In this document: positions 24,109 to 34,932 of the stretch, one piece after another
Layout: every line of letters begins with the position of its first letter
Position numbering within the stretch: position 1 is the first letter of the stretch
Assembly: GCA_030142905.1 (NCBI GenBank)
Contig: JASJOG010000094.1
Coordinates: 372,001-436,000 of the forward strand
Length of the DNA: 64,000 nucleotides
Origin: Heliopora coerulea
Taxonomy: Eukaryota > Cnidaria > Anthozoa > Scleralcyonacea > Helioporidae
Direction of reading: 5' to 3'
Position numbers and translations under genes: made by a program
The notes under the pieces: generated by a model
What the model saw: only the letters and a program-made list of their open reading frames with translations
The model's database searches: none
Told to the model about the DNA's origin: nothing

Positions 24109-24382
24109 GGGGTGCTGGTGGCACAGTGATAGTGCATGTGTCTCTCACCACTTTGATTCGGATTCGATTCCGGCTCCGTGCAGTTATCTGATTAAAGTTA
24201 CCTTAGTCACATGTGAGAATAGTGTTGTCCAGTTTAACTCTACCAAGCATTGCAGGTTTTCTCCTGGTATTCCGGTTTCCTGCTGTAGTAACATTGGACC
24301 AATGAGGGGGGCCCCCTGACTGGCTCTCTTGGGAGAGCAGCTTAGGTAACTGATTGGGTTATCCAGTATAAATAAAGGCACA
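24109..24382 (+). repeat. tRNA-derived SINE (family 1), near full length, duplication copy A
   Basis: The head GGTGGCACAGTGATAGTGCA is A-box-like and GGATTCGATTCC is the B box with one change. The body runs through AGTGTTGTCCAGTTTAACTC and GAGAGCAGCTTAGGTAACTG, ending TATCCAGTATAAATAAAGG. The duplicate at 40048 shares all of it, so the SINE predates the duplication. A 21-bp stretch before the head is absent from the second copy. Confidence 0.8.
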
Positions 24383-26826
24383 TTTTATTTACCTTTCCAC
24401 CAAAATTTTAGAGTTAATGAAAGTGTGCAAAGTAGCATTTTCATACTTTGACTTTACTAGTAAAGATATCAAGAAAGGCAGAACTTACTCGTACCATTAC
24501 CATTAGTTCAGCAATTTAACGGCTAACTTTCTAGCCCGAAACCTGAAAACATTTGTGGGTACGTTCCTCATCGAAAATATTAGGAGACAGACTACAGTCC
24601 CTATTCCGCCACCATTGATGTAGGCTTTTAGCTAAATAAGGTAGCACTTTCGAAATGAAATTCTAGTATGGCGGGTACATTTTTTCAAAATCGTGGCCAC
24701 AGATATACCAGGTGGGAAACGTACTTTAAAGATGAATATTAGAGCCTCCCCTGGCAAATTACTTTAAGGCATGACGTAACAATTAGTCAAAAGTTACAAA
24801 AATTTATTATTAATGTTAAAAAGTGAAAAAAAGGAACGAACTGTTATTTATAACCTTTGATCAGGCGTTATGTCATGCGTTCAAGTCATTTGCTGGCTAC
24901 TAATATTCATCCTTAAAGTATGACACGTACATGGTAAGTTCTCAGTTCCAGGAATTTTCGTTTTACGTACAGAAATGCAAAGGATCCACTGTAATGAATT
25001 ACATTAGAAGTATTAGTATCTGAGCAAACTCCATATTTTCGAGTAGTTTGTATTCCTTGTAAAGTAAAAAATATATTGTCTGCGAAAGGCTCGTTTATAC
25101 TTTGACCTTGTTACAGTGTTGCACCCACGACTTTCGTAAGAAGGAAGCTGGACTGTTAAGAGCAGTCTGGGGGAATATTCGTTTCGTAATTTTGCAAATT
25201 TTTAAGTTTCTAAAAAGCCATTTTCGACTTTCCAGTGACCACTCTTTTAGACTCTAGATTTGCGAATGAGACATCCCGAAATTATGTGATTTCTTTAGTA
25301 AGCATTTGAGGTCTTTAAAAACTACCTTCCTGTCGCTATTTATATAAACCCATCTTTCAAGAGTTCTTGAAGTATCATGGAGTAATTAAAACCAATGGCG
25401 AGTTTTTGAAGTACCAAGAATCAAGTGCGCGCTAATTCCACTCACATACTGTCCTACGAACGTGATGATCTACGCAGCAAGGCAAGCAATTTTTCTCGTC
25501 AATGTAAAGTATCGCTTTCTGCATTTGTGGTTTCATTGACCAACTCAAATCTGACCGGAGCCTTTTGTCACACTGGTCTGTTGAGATTTGACCCAGCGAA
25601 TGCACGAAGTATTAGCAACTCCCCAGGAAACAAAAAGAAAATACAAACAAGATAATCTTTATATAACGGATCATCTTGTTTTATATAATCTGATTGCCGG
25701 CCAACATTATATTTAGTGCTTATCCTTTGTTTTCTCCAAGTTCACAGATTTACTTCCGAAGAGACGCCAAATATTTGATTTTCAATGTGAAGTTGAGAAC
25801 CATTTAAGAATTATTTCATTTACTGCGTGAGTTTTCGTTTATTTTTCTCTCGATGTCGTCACGTAGATCGATTTACTTTTTACGTGTGACTAAAAGAGAA
25901 AACTCACTATGGAAATTGACATAAAAAGCTCAGAACAAAACAACTTCAACATGGCAGCCAACACGTAAACACCTTCAACTCGTCAAAGTTTAGATGGGTT
26001 TTAAACTTCTAGTCTAAAATAAATTATATTTGTGGAATTGAACTTGTATCTGATACGTTGTGGTACCAATGAGTACTTTTCTGATGAACTGATTAACAAG
26101 TAACATTCGTAGCATACGCTAAAGCTAAAACAAGCTAGTCTTTTCATTGGTCTCCTCTCGGCATTTTTCCTCACAAGAATACTTCGCGAACTGAACCGTC
26201 ATGCACAGGTTCTGACAGTCATTTTTTTATTTATAACCTCTTGGAAGCTGACACATCTCGCAATAAGACTTAGCAAACATCTCCACTGTGGTCCCGATTA
26301 TCAGTAATAATCTTGGTTATCACTTAAGTGGATAACTAAGAATATTAGGTTTTAAATACAATAAGTTTTGGGCTTTGTTGGAGTGTAATATCCTATATTT
26401 AGCCTAATCATACCCAATGTTCAGTAGAGTTAACGCAGGATATTCATTAATATCGGAAGTATTGCTATAATCCAAGTAATACCGGGTGTGTGAGACAGCC
26501 GCACTGTTGGCTTTCTAGAGAGGACTCTATTCATGCACCTTCTAGGATTACTTCAAATTATAACCGCCTAAGAGTTCATTCCGTTGTTTCAGTCTGGATC
26601 TGCAAGTGTTCTTTAAGGTTGGTTTCCATATAACCGCTCGCGATCGCTGTTGATGCCAACAATCCTCAGATAGAAACATTTTCCAACGATCCAAATCGCT
26701 CATGATCTCGGGATAGAAAATGTTCTATCTCGGCGATCGTGAGCGATCCATAGCGATCGTCACCGATCACAGGCGATCGTATGGAAACAAAACTCAGCGA
26801 TCCAGCGATCCAGCGATCGAGCAACA

Positions 26827-26961
26827 ATGGCAGAAGCGAAATTTAAAAACGTGAGGACGGCATGGAGAAGGTGGCTGAAAGAGAAAAAGAACCTTCCGTT
26901 CTGTTGTGGCAGGGATGCCCTTCAAATGTCAGTAAAATTTGCCTTCTTTCAAGTGCCAAAA
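26827..26961 (+). pseudogene. MADF/Myb-SANT-like ORF remnant inside the Harbinger-like element
   Basis: The frame opens at an ATG in good context (CAACAATGG) and reads AEAKFKNVRTAWRRWLKEKK. It then reads GRDAVQ-like sequence and SVKFAFFQV, after which similarity fades. The KFKN-R-x-W-R-R-W-K pattern followed by a SGSGRDA-like stretch resembles the DNA-binding accessory protein of Harbinger elements. The frame stays open to 27075, but the tail is not convincing. This is inference from pattern only. Confidence 0.45.
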
Positions 26962-27180
26962 GCAGCAAATCATTCACTTCGAGGACAAGTGTTTCATGCT
27001 CCGTATTTTTTATTTACATCGGACGAGGTGCGCGTGCGTCACTATGGTTTTGAGTGGTTCAGACGTTGGCATTGAGTTCAATGAGCATAGATTCAGGGAC
27101 CATTTTTATTGATGACTCAAGATTTGTTGCAGTCTCCGCTGAATGATTTGTGAGCGGGCAATCAAATACTGTGGTGCGAT

Positions 27181-27997
27181 CAGTGGCTTGGCAAGGATTT
27201 TCCTTAGGGGGGGGGGCATCGCCCAACCACGATGGGCCATCAACTGACCACAAAGAGCCGAAAGGCCAATTAATTGCACATCTTCCCCCCATCTTGGTTT
27301 GGGTCAATTTTTGTGACCATATCAAGAGGGAAGATCCCATCTAATAAGTAGACTGTACGACCTAACGACCTCGCTAAATCGGGACTTTACTAGGATGGTC
27401 TGGGGGCATGCTCCCTTAGAAAATTTTGAAATCTTAATGTCTTGAAACACCATATCCAGCAATTCCAGATGACAATTTCCTTCAAAAATGATTGGTAAAT
27501 CGATCGTCATTTTGCACTTTTTTTTTTAATTTTATATAAAAAATGCTACTGTAGTGAAAGACAAAGTGTCTTAATTCATTAGACTGAGACATTCATCAAC
27601 ACGAAACTCAACAAATTGGGTATTACTGACTTATTAAAAGGCAACCGCTGTAATTTATGTCCTGTTCATTTCATCCAAGTGTTACTACCAGCGCCGCTTT
27701 TTAGCCAGATCTCCAAAGGATGTCTGCACTTTTAGAATTAAACGAAAATATCTTCCTAGGCTTCTTGTTCCTGAAACCAGATGTGAAATCGGGAGTTTTC
27801 CTATCCTGACGGCATATAGGTCGGGATTTGAGATTTTCAAGCAAAATCGGGATAATCCCGACAAAATCGGGATGGTTGAACAGTCTGAATAAGTAATAAA
27901 AAGCGCATGAATCTAACAGGAGTGAATTTCTTATGCAATGTAACTCGTGAAGGGGGGTACATGGCACCATGACCCATTGCCCCCCCTCACGCTAGTG
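27181..27997. mobile_element. hAT MITE nested in the Harbinger-like element (copy A)
   Basis: It starts CAGTGGCTTGGCAAGGATTT (CAGTGGCGTAGTCAGG in the other copy) and ends with GCTAGTG, the imperfect complement. Flanks GGTGCGAT (27173-27180) and CGGGCGAT (27998-28005) match at 6 of 8, a worn 8-bp target duplication typical of hAT. A G-rich subterminal run (TTAGGGGGGGGGGCATCGCCC) is also typical of this group. No transposase is encoded. Confidence 0.7.
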
Positions 27998-29859
27998 CGG
28001 GCGATCATATGGAAACAAATCTCAGCGATCGATATAGCAATCTATAGCGATCATTTGGTTAAACGATTTCAGCAACCCGGCGATCGATTATATGGAAACT
28101 AAGCTAAAGAAAGGGATTTTGACCAACAAAGACCCTGGAACTCGTCCATACTAGAGATTATGAATCCAGGCAATGTATGGAATGTACTATGCTTTGGTAT
28201 TTCTTTCCAATTAAACTTTAAATCTCTTTTCGTACGTAAAGATGACGAATAATTTTGCATAGTAGTCGGGGAATTCTCCGACCTCCGGATGCCTAATGAA
28301 TATCCTGCTTTCAAAGGTAAAGTGCATGTCCGTATTTTTGTTAAGTTAAACTCTTAAAGAATGAATGTTAAACTTAAAGAATGTTAAGTTAAACTCTTAA
28401 ACGATATTTGAATGGTGGCTGATATTGCCACAAGTATTAGCAATTTTTGTGTTAAATTTCTCCTTGTAACTTACCACTAACCAATGTGTTAACGCCAGTC
28501 CTTGAACCTGAATTTAACATTGACTTTTTCGGTTTAAATAACAATGTAACATTCGATTTGGCGACTTACTGTTTACATAATATATCAATGAAGAAGAAAT
28601 ATCACTTGTTTCTTTTTCATTTTGCAACGCTACCCCTATCGCACTCGTCCGAATGAATGGCATTTTTCTCTTGAAACGGAGATAGGTCTTATAAATACTG
28701 GTATGCATTTTAATTCCACTTTTCATCATTCCAGGCCCCTTATTTGTTTATACAAACTGACCTGGGATCAATTTTACTGAGCAATTCTCGTCGAGCACTT
28801 TCACTAGTCCTAATATGAGCGAGCTCGGAATGGCAAATCAGGCAAGTAAGATTCGAGATTAAAGGCAACTTCAGTGAAGCATGTCAAGAATATAAGCAAG
28901 GTCTATTATTCCACTTTCCAAAACATGTTTTGATATAAGCGTTAATTAATGATTCACCTACAATCAATATACAAACGTTTAAACAAAAAAGTAGACTAAG
29001 CATCGTATAATGGGTGAAACCGATTTTATCTCAACTCAGATCTCGTGCGCAGTCGAAATTCAGGAACTGGTGAGTCTATCAATGCTCGCTAATTTCGTGA
29101 ACTTATCCACGACCGACGCTTAAGTTCACGAAAATAACCCATCGTTTTTTTCAACTGACACCCAAATTATAAAGACGGTATAGACAATAAATCCTGTCGG
29201 ATTTTTAGACTGCGTCGTGGTCTCATTTTATTGCGTTTACTTTCTTCAACGTACTACATGCCTTGTACATGTGGTTTGACATTGGCCTAGCTTATGCATG
29301 AGGACGGACTTAAAACATGACGAGTAATCAATCCGATGAACCTCCTCAAGATCTACAATCCTGGCCAATAATGACTGGGACAGGGTTGACTTGCAAATGA
29401 CTTACTACTTACCACACAGGAGACGAAAGAGGGAATATCACTCGCTCCTTCCGCTCTCTCCCCTCCGTCAACGTTGCTTCATTCTACCGTGAAAGATGAC
29501 ACTGGTTGTGTCATACGCAAAGCCAAAAATTTACCAAAAACTCGCAACATTGAAAGGAGAAGGGGAGAGGGTAAAGAGTGTGTTCATTTTAAAGTGTTGT
29601 CGCAGTATTTTTGGCCAGGATTGTATTTACAAGATACGATTGTCGTATACCATTGTTTGTTCTGATGTATCCGACTAACTGAATCGAGTCTTACGCACGT
29701 ATTGCTGCACTGGTGTGCGAATTGGAAGCAAGAATTATACCTTTCTAACAACATTACATACTCCAGGATGAACAATTGTATACGGCAATCGTATCACGTG
29801 AATGGCCCCTTAGGTAACCAGCACAACCGCTGAACAAACTACGCACGTTGCACACTAAT

Positions 29860-30699
29860 ATGGCAGAGTTAAAGTACATGACAGACTACCACACTTCATT
29901 TGATCCTAAGTCATACCTGGCTTTCTATGATATAATTAAAGTAAACGAAGACGAAAAAGGCATAGTAGAGTTTTACATGAAAACCTTCCACAAGTTTTGG
30001 TCAAACTTTCAGTCAGGTTCATCGAACAATGCAGTTCGCGTTCGCTGCCTTGAATATGGTGGTGGGCCTTCAGTTGCTAACCTCGTAAGCGCTGCCCCCA
30101 AAGTGGATCGAATCGTGTTCGCCGAGTACACAGATGCAAATAGGAGAGCTGTGACATCGTGGATAGCTGGCAGTCCGGAAGCACACGATTGGTCAACATT
30201 CATCAAATTTGTTCTGGCAGAAGTTGAAGGAAATACGATGGACGAGGACGTTTCGGGTCGCGAAGAGGAATTGAAGCGAAAATTAAAGTCCGTTGTCCCT
30301 TGTGATGTTACAAAAGAACCAATTGTGGACCTCAAATCTGTTGACATTGGCATGCCATTCGACGTCGTCTCAACAAGTTTGTGTCTAGAGGCTTGTGTTT
30401 CTTCAGAAGAGCAGTACAAAAGTGCCGTGGCGAAGCTTTGCAAGTTTCTGAAGCCGAATGGATATATCTGTATGTGCGGTGTATTGAACCAAACGTTCTA
30501 CAAAGTAGGCACCGAAACCTACTACACCTTTCCCCTGACCCAAAATATGGTCGAAGAGGCAATGAAAGAAGAAGGAATCGAAGACATAAAATTGGAATTG
30601 CTTGAAGTCAGTCTCGAATCAGGTGTAGCAAATGCGCAGTCGACGTTTTTTGCATTCGTGAGAAAGTCGGCCACGGCAATAGCGCAGGATATTACGTAA
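29860..30699 (+). CDS. NNMT/PNMT/TEMT-family S-adenosylmethionine methyltransferase, copy A (279 aa)
   Basis: This family moves a methyl group from S-adenosylmethionine to small amines, thioethers or selenoethers in the cytosol; the substrate here is unknown. The ORF starts at ATG 29860 (a TTG lies 12 bases upstream in frame) and is complete at 279 residues, close to the usual 260-290. Visible signatures: YHTSFDPKSYLAFY (10-23), the cofactor loop LEYGGGPS (64-71), the acidic strand end FAEYTDAN (87-94), AHDWS (108-112), CDVTKEP (148-154), STSLCLEACV (171-180), FLKPNGYI and the closing STFFAFVRK. GGGPS stands where NNMT has GSGPT. No intron interrupts it, unusual beside such intron-rich genes. 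It lies at the right end of the duplicated unit, and a near-identical copy lies at 45913. Confidence 0.88.
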   Translation: MAELKYMTDYHTSFDPKSYLAFYDIIKVNEDEKGIVEFYMKTFHKFWSNFQSGSSNNAVRVRCLEYGGGPSVANLVSAAPKVDRIVFAEYTDANRRAVTSWIAGSPEAHDWSTFIKFVLAEVEGNTMDEDVSGREEELKRKLKSVVPCDVTKEPIVDLKSVDIGMPFDVVSTSLCLEACVSSEEQYKSAVAKLCKFLKPNGYICMCGVLNQTFYKVGTETYYTFPLTQNMVEEAMKEEGIEDIKLELLEVSLESGVANAQSTFFAFVRKSATAIAQDIT

Positions 30700-30971
30700 T
30701 CACTAAGCGGTAATCACTAATATAATCACCTGGTGGTAGTGGTCAATTATGCTATATTTTGTGCTTTAGGTATCATTAATATTGAGCTTTAAGCTATATA
30801 TGGACAAAGTTCTGAATTTGTTACTCACTTCCTTCATTTTTAAATATCTTCTTGTTTTGGCTCTAATTTCAACAAATTTTGGCCACGCCTTGGAATTGGA
30901 ATATTCTAAAAATTTAAAATGTGACACGTTGTTAAATAACAATTGTGCAAATAATTCTCTTCTAAATAAAT

Positions 30972-33900
30972 TTACAATTGCAGTTCTGCTAAATATAATG
31001 CTGGCAATCTCTTTTGAATTTGATTAACGTCTTCTGAATTAAGGTTATATGAGCGGGCACTTTGTCCGTGAAGTTCAGGTGCACTGACTATACAGATAAC
31101 ATGCTGGAAAGAGACCCAACACCTGTCCTTTCTAGTATATGTAAACCATGGAAAAAGTCCAGTTGCAGAACGTCTCATAAGGTCAACAAGAACATCATTA
31201 TGCTCATCTGGCCGTTCAACAATACTGCCAACATACCATTCATTGTCATAAATACATGCAACATACCTTCCTGGCGGAAGTTCCTCACATTTCAAGTCAC
31301 TCAAATCATGACATTTAGATAGTGAGATGGATTTCCTCTCACCCAAAGTTAGTCATTGTTACTGGATGGCCTTTGTATCTTTAACTGCACTTCAGAAACA
31401 GGAATGTAGCAGTGATGACTCTGTGTGCCAGGAATAGTCTAAGTGGAAGGTAAGGGTGCACCACATAGTGTTTTTTTTATAGCCGGCCGGATACCGGATT
31501 TACCGAATAATTGAAAAAAATCCGGCCGGATACCGGTATTTTGGATGAAAAGCTCGCACTTGCCACAAATCAATGAATTATTACCCAAATTAGGTTTGGA
31601 TTGAGAGGAGAAAAATTAAAACTTTACACTGAAGTTTAAATGTGATTTGTCTTTTTTTGCAAGTAATTACTTTAAAACATTACTTCTTCACTGGCGTTTA
31701 TAATTATTACAAGCATTAATTTGACAAGTTACGAGTTGCAACTTGCAAATGGAGGAAAAATGCAACAGAACTGAAGATGAACATGAAGATGAAACTCCTT
31801 TTCATTCATCACAATGCAAGAAAATTCTGACAATGCCACTATATAACAAACTAGAGTGGGACTACAAACAACTTTGTGTAAAATGGTTGTTATGCGCATC
31901 AAAATGTGTCACTTATTGAGATTGCCATCAAGTAACAGACGATTATCTTCTGTTTATTTGTTAAAAAATAACGTTAGATCAGAACACGAGTTTACATTGT
32001 TTCTTCCATTAATGTCTATTGTTAGTATGGTACAAGTAACACAAATTGACAATTGTCTTCAGAAAAGCAAATTATTCGGTATCCGGCCGGATATAAGAAA
32101 ATAACCGGCCGGATACCGGATAGTCCCATTACCCTACTATCCGGTGCACCCCTAGTGGAAGGTAATCGTGAAGTAAGCTCAAACTTAGCTTCGTTTTCCG
32201 TCACATCATCAACAGAGACAAAGAAAAATGTGATACTAGAGATGTGCTCAGATGCCCATTCAAACATTTGTCTTGCTGTTAAACTGTGGTTCACCACTGT
32301 TGCCTGTAAGCTTGCCCAAGCAACCAAGCATTTTACTGTGCCACCAATACCATCACAAGGGCTTTTTCCATGACTTGTTGCAAAGAAATGCCATTCTGCC
32401 TCTAGCCCATGGTCATTCCTATGATGACAGAGATTTGTAAAGTTCTTGAAATTTTTGTATTGGCTAGCAGCTCCATCACTAAAATACACATTGTTCTTGA
32501 GGGTTTGGTGCTTGGATCTGAGATAAGCCAACACTGGGAAGATGAATGCATGGACAGTGACAGTATCATGCTTTAGGCAATCTGAAATAATACAAATATT
32601 CAAGCATTGCATTTCTCAACCTATTTGGTTTTTAATAAAGTTATTAATTAACTGGGAGTTATCTCAGTGGTGACCTTGAACAGCATCCTGGACAATAAAA
32701 CTGTAATTTTCAGCAAAATCCAACAATGCTACAGCAACATCATCAACAAGGTCTTCCTTGAGTTTGCTAATGTAGCAAGACTGCTTTGGCAATGAAGTGA
32801 TGTTGTTGCAGATCATCACATGCATTAGTAGTAACTTCTATAAATTCTTGAACAGACAATGAAAGAGTTACAAGTGGAGTTCTGTCTGTGTGAACCCATT
32901 GCTTGTAAATGATAGTGTCATCAAAATCAAAGTCTCAACAGGAAAACAATCTGAGAGATAAGTCTCAACAGAAGCCTTGCCAGAACAAGATTGACAAAGA
33001 TGGGGCATGCAGCTGCAGTTTTGTGAATCACATACCACTTTTTCCACGATTCTCTTGTAATCACCTTGTCCTGGAACTGCAGCCACCATGAGTTTGACAT
33101 TTTGGTGTTGCTTGCAGGTACAGACAGAGTGCATACCAGAAGCAGTGATAGGAAAACACCATTTAGGTCTTAGTTCATAAAATTTGGAGAATCCAACCTT
33201 AGTATGGGGTTTTTTTTTTTAAACTCACCATATAGCTCTTTTAAATTAACTAACAAAAGTCTCTTTTGCTTTGGCTCCTTGTTGTTGTCCACCTTAACTG
33301 TTACATACTCTTTTTTCCTGGGCACATTCATGACTAATCATCATCCTGATAGAAATTAACAATTTTATCCACAATTTCCCTGGATATGGTTTTTCCTCAC
33401 TTAGGGTCAGGATCAACCAAGATACCCTTTTCTTTCTTGAGCTGTCTTGCTCTTTTTACCATGTGCTCTGCTACTCCAAACTCTTGCATTGTCCTCTGGC
33501 ATGTCCAGCTCTGTGGTGCAAGGGTCAGCAACTTAATCTTGTCCTGCCTAGTTGCCTGAGGGAAATCAGATGGTTGATACCCTGACAGCTCCTAGCACTA
33601 CACTCATCTGTTGTTGACTCAAAGACCCCTGTTTGCAAGTCCAATGCATGGGCACAGTTAGCTTTCACTGCAGCATGCAGTTGGCTTACTTTCCTTTTCC
33701 CATATAATAATCTGTCTCATTTACCAACAGAACTTTTGATAGGCAAACATCCAAAGGAATGAGCAGCTTTTGCTAAGGAATCAAATGAAGTCTCAACAGG
33801 CTCTTATTCTTAATCTGAATCCACCATATTTGTCTCAATTTCACCAACCATACTATGTGAAGACTTGTGTCATTGAGGACAAAGCTTCTGATCTGGTTTC

Positions 33901-34364
33901 AAAAGTTAAGTGCATTGGCTGTTTCCTCATCAACAACCCTCAATGACTCTACTGACATAAATAAACAATTACCACTTAAACAATTATCAAACATAAATTA
34001 TTAATTATCACTCTTATTACATACACCAATAAAATCATGAAAACATGCGAGACTGGCCATTGCAGCTAAGCCATCTACTTAGAAAACAGTATATAACTAT
34101 AACAAATAGAACTTACTATAGATATGTTTCTTGTGCACAGAAAATGGATCTGAACAATATTTTTGTAAGCTTTGGTAGCGAGTTAGATATACTTTTTCAT
34201 GATGTAGACAAATTTGATTCACATCTCCACTGAATTAAGTGCCTGTCAGGTTCTTTAAATTCAAAAATAGGTAAAAGTCCTTTCTTTCCACAGTATGCAA
34301 ACTTATGACACTCTTCATTCAAAGACTCTTCTATTTTGCAATTAGATAAATGAATTGAAGCCAT
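30972..34364 (-). pseudogene. Decayed member of an uncharacterised multicopy (transposon-like) gene family
   Basis: Recognisable pieces run in order on the minus strand. MASIHLSNCKIEESLNEE (from 34364) is a possible first exon. SLAKAAHSFGCLPIKSSVGK (near 33750), LTLAPQSWTCQRTMQEF (near 33500) and KKEYVTVKVDNN...KRLLLVNLKELYG (near 33280) follow. Next come GFSKFYELRPKWCFPI, a cysteine-rich stretch VCTCKQHQNVKLM...CMPHLCQSC (33190-32868) and FSDGAASQYKNFKNF...AEWHFFATSHGKSPCDGIGG (32612-32160). PPGRYVACIYDNEWYVGSIV...CWVSFQHVICIV (31346-30972) closes the set. Stops and frame breaks occur throughout. I recall similar predicted proteins as multicopy and unnamed in cnidarians and some arthropods. 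The SDG and CDGIGG acidic motifs could belong to a DDE-like nuclease, but that is inference. A hAT MITE splits it. Confidence 0.7.
31451..32154. mobile_element. hAT MITE of 704 bp with CCGGCCGGATACCGG subterminal motifs
   Basis: Ends TAAGGGTGCACC and GGTGCACCCCTA are inverted (11 of 12). A perfect 8-bp target duplication GTGGAAGG lies at 31443-31450 and 32155-32162. CCGGCCGGATACCGG occurs near both ends (about 31483, 31522, 32083 and 32105) and is itself nearly palindromic, suggesting transposase-binding sites. The interior is AT-rich and non-coding. It interrupts the decayed gene on the minus strand between its DGIGG-containing region and its IPGTQ region. Confidence 0.88.
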
Positions 34365-34932
34365 GTTTGAACTCGTCAGAAGTCAATAGCAGTGAATAAG
34401 AAGCGGAAAAGAAGTCTCACGCGTCGTAACCTCTGAAGTTTTTTGTCCTCGCGAATGTCCGCGACGCGCTTCTTGGCCGCCAGATAACTGGGGACAGCGG
34501 CGAAAAGCGTGTTCGGATCATTTGAACTGCTGTATCTCAAACGTTTTGCGGCCGATTTTACTTTTACGGCTGGCACGTCTAGAAGAAAGGTATGTTAACA
34601 ATATCATTGTATTTTTAAGGTAATTTACTGGATAGGAAACGGGTAATTCATCATCTGTCACCGATCACCGCGTCAGCCACTGACATGATTTTCGTCGGAC
34701 GAGCGACGTTTGCTCGATTATTCTCGCTACTAACGATGAAATGTCGAAAGCAGGTTTCACATTCTATAAAAACTTTGATGGGGTAAACTCTTTTCCTTAA
34801 TCACAATAAAACTGCTTTAATTTCTTAAATTAGAAATCCAACTTGCTTTAACACTTGGCCTCTGTCAACACTCGCCTGTAATGAATATGTTTCGAATAAC
34901 TCCACTGTTTTGATTCAATTCAAAGGTTTACG

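Larger units (their letters stand above)
26617..28104. mobile_element. PIF/Harbinger-like element, non-autonomous, with a nested hAT insertion (copy A)
   Basis: Terminal inverted repeats GGTTGGTTTCCATATAACCG and, at the right end, the complement of GCTTAGTTTCCATATAATCG are flanked by TAA at 26614-26616 and 28105-28107. A 3-bp TWA duplication is the Harbinger hallmark. Dense CGATCG/GCGATC words fill both subterminal zones. Inside are a MADF/Myb-SANT-like remnant and a nested 817-bp hAT element. No transposase is left, so the element depended on a helper. Confidence 0.8.
23243..30730. repeat. Segmental duplication, copy A (about 7.5 kb)
   Basis: From AGCTTACGAG at 23243 to about 30730 the sequence matches 39201-46790 in order and orientation with only a few percent difference. 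The offset is 15958 at the left and 16056 at the right, so the second copy has about 100 bp net extra. The unit contains a SINE, a Harbinger-like element with nested hAT, and a methyltransferase ORF near its right end. Sequence left of 23243 does not continue the homology. Confidence 0.92.

Noticed and set aside
24109..24185. Possible tRNA gene with A and B boxes
   Set aside because: No acceptor stem or anticodon stem closes, and the same head is attached to a conserved SINE body at four loci.
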